Source: Gigantopelta aegis
Lineage: Eukaryota; Mollusca; Gastropoda; Neomphalida; Peltospiridae
Direction of reading: 5' to 3'
Assembly: GCF_016097555.1 (NCBI RefSeq)
Contig: NC_054707.1
Span: 43,596,873 to 43,660,872, forward strand
DNA length: 64,000 nucleotides
Shown here piece after piece: positions 21,993-32,961 of the stretch (its first letter is position 1; the number at the start of each line of letters is the position of its first letter). The notes below the pieces were generated by a model. The model searched no databases and had not been told where the DNA came from. It worked only from the letters and a program-made list of their open reading frames with translations. The translations under genes were made by a program, and so were the position numbers.

Positions 21993-22884
21993 CTTTAACG
22001 GTCCAGATGTCTTCTGCTGTTATGACTTCTGAAGTACTTTAAACAAAAAATATTACAAATGTTATACAGTAAAATACAGTAGTAATCTAGATACTGGCAC
22101 AACAGATTTTACATACATGTACAATCCTAAATTATGAAAATTCTCCCAGGTTATTTCTTTCATATATAACATATACCAGGGATGGGACCATTCATCTCAG
22201 TTTTCCAATTTGCGTTCCGCGGTTTATTTCGATATTATTTTCTTTTTTAAATGGTATCCTGGTGTCATGTTTTTTTGATACGATAAGCAAAAAATTAAAA
22301 TATAATAAAAACAATGCTTGTAATACAATAATACTTTACCTATCTCAAGTCACATTAGTTTATTGTGAAAAACAGTGATAATCTTCCATGAATGTCAAGT
22401 TTTCCTCAAAAAAAACAAGCCCTAAATCATACAGGTGTTTCCCAGTCCTTGGCTTTTGAAAAAACATGGCGAGTGAAAAATTGCACCCCTCAAAATACTT
22501 AGGTGAGTGAAAACCAAGCATTATTAATTGATTAAGTAATCAGTACATGTAAATGTAGTCACATACATTATGTTGCAAAAATTAACCAATAAACCAATAA
22601 CGTTTTCTTCTAATTTGTTGTTTGGTTCATATTAGTGTAGTCTGACTTCTTTTCCCGTTCAGGAATGGAGTTATTAAACAAATTCAGGAGCAGTGCTATA
22701 GAAATATAATTATGACATACTCTGATGCAATTTGATTTTTTAATTACAATATGTATTATTCAGATAATTTGATGCACACAATTATAGATACCTTTTCAGT
22801 GTTAGATGGTTTGATGAACGTGCAGCTAAACATGTGTAGGAATCAACGTGTCTTGAATTTCATTATTATGTACAACAAACATAA
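21993..22884. other. MFAP1 5' leader and upstream DNA
   Basis: This holds the leader and presumably the promoter of MFAP1, but no TATA box or other convincing promoter element stands out. Composition is AT-rich. No gene is seen. Confidence 0.35.
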
Positions 22885-22993
22885 TTAGGATGGTTGGGAT
22901 GGGAAAAACCCACTGGTTCTGAGGAAGTGGTTCAATTAGAACTACGACCCAAGCATCTCAGGTATGCACTACCGACTGAATTAGATCCCTCAT
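22885..22993 (-). mobile_element. tRNA-like SINE head fragment
   Basis: On the minus strand it reads taattcagtcggtagtgc (A box) and further on ggtcgtagttctaattg (decayed B box), ending in gggtttttcccatccc. It is a remnant of a tRNA-derived SINE of a different head type from families A and B. Confidence 0.5.
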
Positions 22994-24844
22994 ATTATTT
23001 TATTTTTTTAAATAACTTGTTAAATGTAGGACTACAATTAGTTCAAACGATAGTGTTCGTTGAAGCATTGACATTCACTTGGCATTTTTAATTCAACAAT
23101 TACGCAACCAGTATTTTGTAACACGTCATTTGACCTACCACTACCAGTTACGAACAGCGTTACATTATTGATCTAAAACAGTCCCAATGTTGTTGATAAC
23201 AAAAATATACAAACTCCGACAAAATCTGTCATTACAAAGGATTTAATTCCAAACACGGGATGCCATAATAAAGATAATCTAAAAAAAAAACCATACTTTT
23301 AGACACCATCATAAATGCGTAACAAATTGTCAAGTAGACCAGCGTGTGTGTGCAGCCAGAATTCCAAGAGTAAAAATAATTTGACCCCGATAGCTTTGAT
23401 TGGTCAATACGACACAGAGTACTGCACATAATCATGTTTCAGTCACATGGTCTGTGACTTTCTAACAAATAAACGTATTAAAACAAACAAAAATTAAATA
23501 GTCGGCTATGATCATTGATTACTGTTACTATACAAATAACAGATGTACATTAATTAACCTATGGTTGAAATAAAAAATATTTAAATGAAGTTTTATTTGA
23601 TTTTTTTTAAAGATGAAAAAAGAAAAATAATACTTTAAAAAAAGATTTTTAAAATTTGTAAACTAGACCTAGGCCTATTCCTACAAACCTATGATCATTT
23701 CTTTTCCTTCTTTTTATTATTCCGTCTACTTTTGAATTCTCTTTGTCTAAATATTTTTTTTTTTTAAAGAAAGTAGAAAGTTACCCCTTACCATTTTTCA
23801 GGACCTCACGTAAGCTTTGTAGGCTAACAGTTATTAACTAATCAAGACAATTTTACCAACTTCGCTGATTTCCGTAACAAATTCATTTGTGTACTATTTA
23901 AATCAATTCCATTTTTTCTTTTCTTAACTACATGTATAAGAACAGTATAAATGAGTTAGCCTTATCAGATGTTGTGATCTATTACCTAATAAAAGTGGAC
24001 CATTTCTAATTAATAATAAATTAAATAGGTAAAGGAGTTTTAATCGAATTGGTACATCTTTGAAGATGTCTGTTAAACCAGTGTTTTCCTATTTGTATAG
24101 CAAAGATAAGTACTAGTCATATATTAAAAGCTTGCATAGATGCTACCATTCACGTCACATTCTTTATTTTTCTGGTATTATTAAACGGGTCTTTCTATCA
24201 GCTACATACGATAAATAGTGGCAATCAATATACAACATTATTTTATGTGCGCTGTTTGTTAAGTGTAATGTGTATTATTTTTCACACTCACCAGGTTGAA
24301 AATATGTGTGCTGTACGAGCCTGATTGCACTCACGCATCTTAAAAGATAAGGTCTGGTTACCGCTATATTTTGACAAACATCATATGTTTTCTATAGTTT
24401 CATTGGCTGTCTATTTTTTTCCTTGTTATGGTAGTGTATGGTCTACACTCAATAATTTTCATCAAATTCTTCTTTTGAAAATAAAATCATAAAATGTTTG
24501 TAACTTGTAAAACATATTAAATAATTTTCAGATCAATAAACAGTGTTCACTGAAAACACATTTACATTATGTTATAGGTTAATGTCTAATCCTCTTGTTC
24601 TACCTTAAGTACTCTGACAGAGGTAGACAACTATATATTTTCATAAAATGTAACACCACCAAACCACTTTGATTTGTACTAAATGTAAATGTACATGTAA
24701 ACAGGCCCCCACCAGAAATTACTGAATAGAACTTTGTGGTGAATGACATTAGAGGTAACCCAACTAGTAGACCATAATTTTTATTGTTCAGTTAGGATCA
24801 TGTGTCATATTATTTAACTTTGACAGGTCTAATGTCAGCATAGC
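22994..24844. other. AT-rich intergenic DNA without recognisable features
   Basis: No ORF with family similarity, no clear repeat and no RNA gene was found between the SINE fragment and the inverted-repeat element at about 24.85 kb. Confidence 0.4.
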
Positions 24845-24849
24845 AGACC

Positions 24850-25776
24850 AGTGGTAGAAATTAGGAAATATTTTCACTGGCCCAGGGGACTAGTTGCTGA
24901 GGAAAGTTACTAGTCCCCAGGAAAAATCACTAGCCCCCCACCCCCACTTCATTATTGAAGCAGTTTGAGAAGATGAAACCTATATGGGATCCAGCAAGTT
25001 GTTCAAGAATTAAACACACATTACTGTGTTGCTTGTACTTTATCTTTAATGGTGCAAATATAATGGACATCCATAATAAAATGAATAAAAGTGAAGTTTC
25101 CAATGTGTTGTCATTTGTGGATAATTTTCATATTTTGTCATCATCCAGTAAATGTTTTTGTTTTTTTAATTACACCCTCCCCCCACAAAGGTGGCAGCAA
25201 AGGTGGGGTGTTTACAAAAACTAATAGCAATTATAATATTAAGTCATAAAACTCAGGAATTATCTTTAATGTTACTGAATTATTTTATTCTGTCCTAATA
25301 CACTTGGATGTCCACTGGTAAACTCGGAACTCTCCACTCAAGATGTTTGGAAGCAGCTGATTAAAATCGATCGATGCCAACATGATCTATTACAATGCAT
25401 TTAATTCAAGACTGAATTTATTACTGATGAAAGGAATACAAGGCACCAACACACACACAAAATAAAAAAACATTTTTCCTTCCGAACATGCCTCATCTAT
25501 AATCGGAATATTACGACAATTTTCGGAATTCGGAAACAAAAACTGTAAAGTTCCGACTGTCTTTGCAGTAAATATCCAGATTTATTGAGACCAAACGAAA
25601 CTGCAATTCTTTTGACTTTGTCAATCTGTCATGGCAAATTTTGATGAAATACATCTAAAGTCTGTATGTTTAACAGGTTTCATTGGCAAAATAGTTTGAC
25701 TCTCTGCATCATGAATTTGGATCACAACTGCCCAGTAGTACTCGCCCCCAGGGATTTCTACTCGCCAGGTGTATCG
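24850..25776. mobile_element. Possible inverted-repeat element
   Basis: The left end cagtggtagaaattagg and the right end ggatttctactcgccag are imperfectly inverted, with sub-terminal words tggcccaggggactag and actcgcccccaggg. No clear target duplication was seen, so the limits are approximate. Confidence 0.4.
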
Positions 25777-25810
25777 GCATGTCCGGTGATTCAGCACACT
25801 AGGTATTTTG

Positions 25811-26300
25811 CTTAAACAGTGTTCTCATGATGCAATTAATTTTAACGATTCGTCGCATATGCGATTTGTCGGCCCTACAAAAATCGGAACGATAAGATAT
25901 TTAGGGTCTTTGTATCACTTACGATTTCTTCTCGCATTCATTCAATTAAACTCTTGTAATGGATTTTCTAGTGACGATATTCCACAAGTTTTCCTGTAAC
26001 AAGTAGTACCCAATAAATCTTTCTGTTTCACTTTGATTCAAGTCGAAACGTTTCCGCAACATGAAGGCAAAGAGATAACAAGGGACAGAACTCTTCTCAT
26101 TTATTTTACTGTAACACAATTGGTTGAAACCATACGATTTGTCGTGAGAAATAGAACAAGTTCTAATTGGTACGATTCTGACACATCTTGTTGTATACGA
26201 CTAAAGTGGTTCCTATTTGGGCGTTCTCACAGTACGATTCGATCGCATATGACAAATCGGTACGACTAATCGCAACATGAGAATGCCGCTTTAGTTTAAG
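25811..26300. mobile_element. Inverted-repeat element sharing ends with the MITE at 42.4 kb
   Basis: Left end cttaaacagtgttctcatga and, inverted, right end catgagaatgccgctttag. Internal inverted words gtcgcatatgcgatttgtcg and gatcgcatatgacaaatcg add a second layer. The gcattctcat terminus is shared with 42394-42540. Confidence 0.6.
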
Positions 26301-27130
26301 TATTTTTTTTAAACAATATTTATTAACGTTTAACGTTTGTGACTGACCAACAGGCGATGCCTATATTAAGGTCTCTCCCAGAGTTTAAGTATGCTTTGGA
26401 AGTTGTCATGTTGTCTGTGTGGGCTACAAAGTGAGGTCATGGGTAGTTTATAAATAGTGGGGTCACCGATCCACATCTACTAGCTGTGCCGAATCACCGG
26501 ATATGCAAATCGTTTTGGATACAAGGGGGTGTCTACATTTATGGACAATTTTAAAATGTTTATTTACTACAGACATAAAATAATGTGTAGTGTATCTCAG
26601 ATTATGCACTGCTTCATTGGTTAGAGAAATATTCTATTACCTGGTAAGTATTTCACAGTGTTCACACAGAAAATGGTCTTTGAATGTGGGTACCAGACGT
26701 TTCGCCCCCAAGCCAGTTCGCTCCCAGTCAGTTCACCCCCAGGTCTGTTCGACCCCAAATTAGATGTCAGTTCGCCCCCGCGTGCTTAACCAGTTAGCCC
26801 CCACAAAGGTACCAGTTCACCACCATAAAGATAATCCCTCAGTTAGAATAACGCTCATCAGAAAAGGCCATATCGAATTGGCATTGCAGTTCAAAGCCCT
26901 CTTAGGTGTTAGTCGAAGATGCACAATCAGCATCAATGTTATGTAGCTGATTAACCATTGTTTTAAAATCAAATAAGGTGGAAGTTTATATTGTTTTATT
27001 TGTGATAGTTTGTAGATGCTCATAATTCTTTTTACTCAAATTATTTCTTTATTCTTAAAACAGATCCTATCTCTGGTAGGAATGGATGTTTTAATAAATG
27101 TTGATGATGTGATTTATGTGTGTAAAAGTG

Positions 27131-27131
<1 letters not shown>

Positions 27132-27168
<37 letters not shown>
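27132..27168. repeat. (AT)n microsatellite
   Basis: An uninterrupted at/ta run of about 37 bases inside the outer nested element. Confidence 0.9.
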
Positions 27169-27171
<3 letters not shown>

Positions 27172-27353
27172 TTAATTAATTAAACTGGTGTGTATATCAA
27201 ATGTGACCGGACTGACTCATGATCCGTCCAAATCGTGGAATGACAACAATTCCTCCCCTCTAAGAAAAGAAACACACACACACACGGTTTAACATGTCTC
27301 TAAAGAAACAATACAATAATTGTTTAAAAGTAACAAATAATTGAGAGTTGGGT

Positions 27354-29423
27354 CAGGGGTCGAATTTTACGCTATTCCGCAAATAGTAAATTTTGTAATG
27401 GAATAGTAAAACAATTCTTCCAATATTCCATCATGAAAGTGAAAATAAAGCACGGAATACCGAAAATCGCCTGCGACTATTCCTTACGCTTTTTGTTCAG
27501 CTACATTTTTCTGCGCTACTAAGACTTTTCTCATGCACTTACCTGTACAAAATAAACATCTTCAGGGGTTCAAACATTTTCCAAAAAATTACTTGCCATA
27601 GAGCAAGTGCCAATCAGATATTCACTTGCCCTATATATTTTTCCACTTGCCTATACTTCTTAAGGTAACCAATTGTGTTACTCCTATTTAATTTAATACA
27701 GTGCTTAATAGTGTAATAATCTTGAAAGTAATTGGTTCAATTGCACAAATAAAGAATTTTGCCAATAGGTTACAACACTTACCCAGGAAGTACTAAATGT
27801 ATATGTCTGTTCAGTAGTATCAACTGTCTTCTTTATTTGTTGTTTTAAACTTTATTTTTTTAAATATTGTCTATTTGTTGATTTAAAGTTTGTTATTTGT
27901 TTGGTAGTGTCCACTTGTTCATCTAAATATAATTATTGTGTTGATGTATGCCTTGGTGACCACTTGTATGGTCGTGGATGTGGTGAGATCCCTTTCCACT
28001 CATGAGCCATCCTTTTATGGATGGCATTGGTTCAAAAACGTTTAGGGATTTTGGCCCATGTGTCATTGTGTATATATTATTTATTTATTTTTGCCCCAAA
28101 ACACTTCTCTGAGGTGTTTTTACCCTGTTCATAGCTGAGAAAAGTCTCTTGCAAACAGTCGTAGCTGGGCTCAAAGTAAACATGAGCTCTTACTTTGGAA
28201 ATGTTTTTAAATAGTGCAGGCTTGGTAAACAACAGCCGGGGAGGGGGTGTACATCGATTGCAGCCTTGTATTTTTAACTTATTGAGCATAATTTATTTGT
28301 TAAAAACTATTAATAAAGCAGAAACAATGAATATATTCATGTATGCTTAGAGGGCATCGCACCATCACGATTATGACGTGAAATCTGACTTATCACGATT
28401 ATTACGTAGGGCTAATGAAAAATAACTTCACCTACATGAACGTAGATTTAAATTTATAAAGTACTGAAAAAAACATTAAGTATGTTCTGCTACAAGATTT
28501 ATTATATCTAAACTAAAATGTCTTGCAACTTTTATAAAAATACAGTTCATAATATGTATGCTCTGTTCAAGTGAACTTGGAAATTATAAATTTGCTTTAC
28601 GTCCCCGTTCATTTGCAAAGAGCAGATTCCGGAACCACGTTAACGTCTAATTTAATTTGAATATAACAATTTTAAACTGTATCCCACCTCAGTTACCATG
28701 TTTGCAAGGATTAAACATTATGATTGCACACTCACGGCATGTACATGTATACTTTTATTTTTATATAAGCTATAAAGCGTATTGAACGCTATTTCTCTGA
28801 AGATCATCAACCGATTATTTGTATGAATTCAGTTGAACGTTCAGTTGCTGAAATTACCAATCTTAGTCGATAGTAAAAGGGGAATAATTCTAAAGTTGTT
28901 ATCGAACTTTTCAACACATTGTTTTCCGTTTTGGTGTGTCAACACATTGGCAAGAGTTCCGATAGTTCCAGCATTTAGGGTCAGGGTTAGTTCTCTTCAG
29001 AGCTATATAAATACGTGTACGGTCGGAACTCTTTCCAAAGTTTTTACCAAGATTTGTAACAAAATTTTAAAAATGTTTTAGGTGTTACATTAGTCACTTG
29101 TCATCGGGCATATGCAGTTAACATAATTACTTGCCCGGCATGGAAATTCCACTTGGCACGGGATTTTTGAACCCCTGATCTTTTTGATCGAGACTAATGT
29201 TTGGAGTCAGTGCATTTGTAATTCCAGCTAGTACGCAGTAATGCATAGACTGGTATATAAACAATTGTTTGTTACACAATGTTGTACAGGGCGACGTAGC
29301 ACAGTCAGGAAAACTAGTGGTACATTAATAATTGAAGGGATAGTACATTTTTAGACGGAATAGTGTTTTCTGAAATTCACTATTCCTTTGGGATAGTGGT
29401 AAAAAATTAAATTTCAACCCCTA
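27354..29423. mobile_element. Middle inverted-repeat transposon of the nest
   Basis: Begins caggggtcgaattttacg and ends ttaaatttcaacccctA (inverted). The flanks carry TGGGT at 27349-27353 and 29424-29428. Sub-terminal gctattccgcaaatag and cactattcctttgggatag are also inverted. No coding capacity is apparent. Confidence 0.6.
27563..29177. mobile_element. Inner inverted-repeat transposon of the nest
   Basis: Begins caggggttcaaacatttt and ends gggatttttgaacccctg, with sub-terminal acttgccatagagcaagtg and its inverted relatives near 29100-29160. A 5-bp direct repeat ATCTT flanks it (27558-27562 and 29178-29182). No transposase is visible. Terminus and duplication would fit a 5-bp-duplication hAT group. 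Confidence 0.65.
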
Positions 29424-29677
29424 TGGGTCAAACTGACAAATAGTTGGGGGCGAACAAGCAAACGGGGGCGAATCGACTTGGGGGCGAACTGGTACATGAG
29501 ACGAACAGGTCAAACTGAGGACGAACTGACTTGGGGCGAACTGCCTTGGGGGAAAAACGTCATGGATTCTTTGAATGCTTAGTTGTGCTGATACACTGGA
29601 TAGCACTGTAACATAATATCTCGCAATACATGCAGTTAAAATGTATCGAAAACATGTTGATCGAAATTGTAAGACAT

Positions 29678-30665
29678 ATCGTCAACGTCCTAACTGCATT
29701 ATGCTTCAAATTCCATTCACTTTGTTTTCTCGTGCACGGTTCGCGCAGTCAACATCCGATATGTTGTCTCAGGAAAATTTTTATAAACAATAAATTTGAG
29801 AAAAGTAAGTATCTAAATACAAAACTTTACAAATCCCTAAAACCATTAATTTTACGAAGTCGTTTTTGTTTATTCCTTAAAATTACCGATATCAGGTCCA
29901 CATGAGTAGAAATTGACTTAAAATGGAGAAAGATGAATTAACATTCGGTGCGTGTCACATGACCTCACACGTGCCAGATCAACAAGGCCAAAGAATTTAA
30001 TTTTTACGATTTTTAAGACCCCTGTTGTTAGAATTTGTTTTCAATTATTATATTCGATCTGCAAAAGGTATGCTACATTTTTGTGTCCTATTGTAGTGAA
30101 TAGTATTCATAATCCATTCATAACAGTTGTAAATAATTTTGAGTATATAAATTGTGTTAATTTAGAATCAATTCATTAAAAAAATTATATTTTACAAACT
30201 ATTCGCAGGTATGAACGTAATGCTTATCAGTATTGACATCAAGTGTGAGCGATGTGTGTTGATAAAACGCGAACCGGACCAGAACATTTGATAAATATAA
30301 TTTTTCCTTTAAAAAAATTAATAGATTAAGTATTCGGCAACTGTGCATAATTAAGAAACATATATTTTTTCATGTAGTTGCCTTAAAAATGGAAAATGAT
30401 GAACCGCACATGTGCAGTATGATACTTTTTGCAAACGCATGCGCCTGAATGCAGTTAGAAACGTCGCACCCTTTCCTGTTTAACGGAGGGTGTTTCACTT
30501 TTATTTATTAGAATGGATTTCTTTTACGTCCACATTGTTGATTTTTTTTACGTTACTTGATTGCAGTTTATTTTGTTTCACGTATTGTTGCTGAAAAATG
30601 TAGAATAGTATTTCCGTAAATATCGTATTCATGTTTTTGTCATTAGGTGAACGCAGTTTGGGACG
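29678..30665 (+). repeat. Left arm of a 1-kb inverted dispersed repeat
   Basis: Inverted and diverged copy of about 33260-34750. Shared words include aatccattca/tggatta, tgcgacgtttctaac (inverted here) and gtatctaaatacaaaacttt. About 210 bp is also related to 49190-49430. No terminal motif or target duplication was found. Confidence 0.7.
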
Positions 30666-30823
30666 TCGATGGTAAATGTATCAACATTCAGTGAGACCGG
30701 GCAGAAAACATGCAACACATGAGAGCCATCACTAATATCTGCTGACAGCTCCTGCATCTGGTAGACTTTAGTGAAGGCAAACTCAATTTGACTCAAAATA
30801 AGTTTGGACTGTTTTCCTAACAA
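30629..30823 (-). pseudogene. Coding-like fragment of unknown family
   Basis: A 64-codon minus-strand ORF, readable as LGKQSKLILSQIEFAFTKVY followed by QMQELSADISDGSHVLHVFC, looks like protein-coding sequence in composition. A CGTTGTTAG acceptor-like site precedes it. I do not recognise the family. Its downstream end overlaps the inverted dispersed repeat, and the start of the same repeat's other arm (about 33285) preserves accatcgacatcccaaactg. It could be an exon captured by a transposon or a transposon gene fragment. Confidence 0.3.
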
Positions 30824-31100
30824 CGAAACTATTAAATTAGTTCTAATTTAACTCATACCTTTTATATCACCGTAATTTAAATTATTAGATGTAGAGTGTC
30901 TTTATTTCAATTATGAAAATAAGCTGATAACTGATTAAAACCACAAAACACTTTTCTTTCACATTGTTTTTCTTCTTTTTTTCATGTGGATGAAAATAAA
31001 GTGTACAGAGTTCTCACCCTTGAAAACGGTGTTGATCACATTTACGCCTCGGATTAAAATATGATTTTTGTTGTTGGTTGTTATTGTTGGTTGTTGTTGT

Positions 31101-31413
31101 TTGTATTTAACGACGCACTTAACACGTTTCATTTACGGTTATATGGCGTCAGACATGTGGTTAAGGAATACACAGATATTGAGAGAGCAAACCCGCTGTC
31201 ACCACTTTATGGGCTACTCTTTTCGATTAGCAGCAAGGGATCTTTTATATGCACCATCCCACAGACAGGATAGTACATACCACGGCCTTTGTTACACCAG
31301 TTGTGGAACACTGGCTGGAACGAGAAATAGCCCAATGGATCCACCGACGGGGATCGATCCTAGACCGACCGCGCATGAAGCGAACGCTTTACCACTGGGA
31401 TACGTCCCGCCTC
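31101..31413 (-). mobile_element. Chimeric SINE (family A head, family B tail)
   Basis: Minus-strand copy. The tail part has catttacggttatatggcg (family B), whereas the head part has ggatcgatcctagaccgacc and gggatacgtcccgcctc (family A). The junction falls within the shared core (agcaagggatcttttatatg). Confidence 0.8.
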
Positions 31414-31422
31414 CTGCACAGT

Positions 31423-31640
31423 GTAGAGTGGAATGGGTATTTGGCGAAATAGTGGTTGATTCCACGAATCTCTATCGAGCGTCTAAGAGTACAGACACTC
31501 CCAATGATATTCTTTGCTGGAGGTTTCATCCCTGGACGCCACAAAGAGGACTGCCATTCCAGACTAATTTACTAAATCAAAACTAGCACAAGACAAAACT
31601 CATATTGGAATAAGTACAGCTGTGATCACATGCACTCAAC
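31423..31640 (+). repeat. Dispersed repeat, copy 1
   Basis: About 200 bp matching 60577-60791 in inverted orientation, including agaggactgcca, tttactaaatcaaaactagc and agctgtgat. No termini are clear. It directly follows the SINE head. Confidence 0.7.
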
Positions 31641-31829
31641 AATCACTGTCAAAATAGTGATGATAGCAGGTGTTCGCGGAAGTTGAGCATATTCTGCCCT
31701 ACCGGTGGCACCCGTTATGCGTACTGCCACCACAACTGTCAAATATGTCACTTTGACATCTAAAACAATGAAAAAATAAATGTCAAAGAGTTTCACCAAA
31801 GAGATGAAAACGTATGCAAACGTTCAAAA

Positions 31830-32110
31830 TATGGAATAGCATCAGCCATCATTTTGGCCAGTGGTGCACCGTATTGAGTAGATCTAGCTTCCAAATGTCT
31901 ACCATAAAACGTTCTGAATGTCTTCAGGAGTCTCTGTGCCAGAATGATATGGCGTTATTTGAAATCTGCATACAATGAGCATGTCCTGAGGTATCTAAGA
32001 AGTTGTGATATGTAGACACCAGAAGCTGGAACAGAATGTATATTGCTCGACATAAAGGGAAAACTGACTGTTGAAAGTTGATGTCTACTCGTTTGTCATA
32101 CAGCAAGATT
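31830..32110 (-). mobile_element. Retroelement polymerase tail fragment, broken
   Basis: Minus-strand peptides LYDKRVDINFQ, ASGVYISQLLRYLRTCS and TFRTFYGRH match a C-terminal segment I remember from animal retroelement polymerase proteins. The class is not assigned. It is a short, damaged fossil with no other parts of an element next to it. Confidence 0.45.
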
Positions 32111-32826
32111 ATTTATTAACACATTCCAAAAGTTCAATGTACAACCACTGCCTCGTTGACATTTGGTGAATAAAATAGCATACCACCGCACTCACCCACC
32201 CAATCATAAAAAAACCACGCACTTTAAACATGGTCCCAGTTAGCCTCAAATTATGAGAAATAAAATTATTTGAAAAGCAAAGCAGTAAAAAAACCACACA
32301 AAAAAACACACAACCTCTACGGGCCACTAAACTCGAACACAAACGTCTGCTTTACTTATTTAAAACGCTGTGTTTCAACGTTCATTTCATTTCAACTGCA
32401 TCCTATTTCACGAATGTATTAGGTCCCGGATATAGTGCAATAGTATCTAATTTGCGTACAAACCGCTAAAATGTAACAGTGGTTTTGATTGGATAATCGC
32501 ATTATTGCATTTTGTTGATTTGTAATTGTTGTTTGTTGTTTGTTTAGTTGACGTAGAAGTTGATATAGTGTAAATCCAGGGTGACATTAGTATTATTACC
32601 TCAAACATTAGTTCATCTTTTTGTGCAACTAATTCTTTATAAATTGCAAAAAGGTCTCGTTGTATTTATTTTTCATTAACCAACCAAAAGGCACAATACA
32701 TAAAAGACAAAAAGACCGCCAAAGTGTCAGTTTGGTTGGACAAGTGCGTTACACTTACAGCTTACATTTTCTTATTTTGTTCTCCGATAACATGATTTGA
32801 TCTGTCATTTTAATGCATCTAGCAAA

Positions 32827-32874
32827 ATGTCCTTGGTATTTTTACCAAGTGACTCGTTTAAAGGAAATACGTGA
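32827..32874 (+). promoter_or_regulatory. Possible upstream ORF in the PKMYT1 leader
   Basis: A 15-codon ORF (ATG at 32827, TGA at 32872) ends ten bases before the PKMYT1 start codon. It matters only if transcription begins upstream of 32827, which the sequence does not show. Confidence 0.3.
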
Positions 32875-32883
32875 TTTCTAAAG

Positions 32884-32961
32884 ATGGACGCTTCTTCGTT
32901 ATCAACACCTCGACCAACACCCCATTTCTTCAAAGATGTGGATACATTTTCCACAAAAAAG
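32884..32961 (+). CDS. PKMYT1: PKMYT1 exon 1 (start codon)
   Basis: Residues 1-26, [16 protein letters not shown] then [10 protein letters not shown], which resembles the vertebrate TP-P-P-YF...FSLK N terminus. Phase 0 to exon 2. The donor is AAAAAG then GTTTGT. It is separated from exon 2 by a 5.7-kb intron, so it is supported by similarity and phase rather than proximity. Confidence 0.8.

Larger units (their letters stand above)
26687..29567. mobile_element. Outer inverted-repeat transposon of a three-level nest
   Basis: The left end carries cagacgtttcgcccccaag and repeats of cagttcgccccc; the right end carries the same words inverted (gggggcgaactgg, gaaaaacgtcatgg). A 10-bp direct repeat TCTTTGAATG flanks it at 26677-26686 and 29568-29577. 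The 9-10 bp duplication would suit a Mutator-like element, but no transposase is present. Confidence 0.65.
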
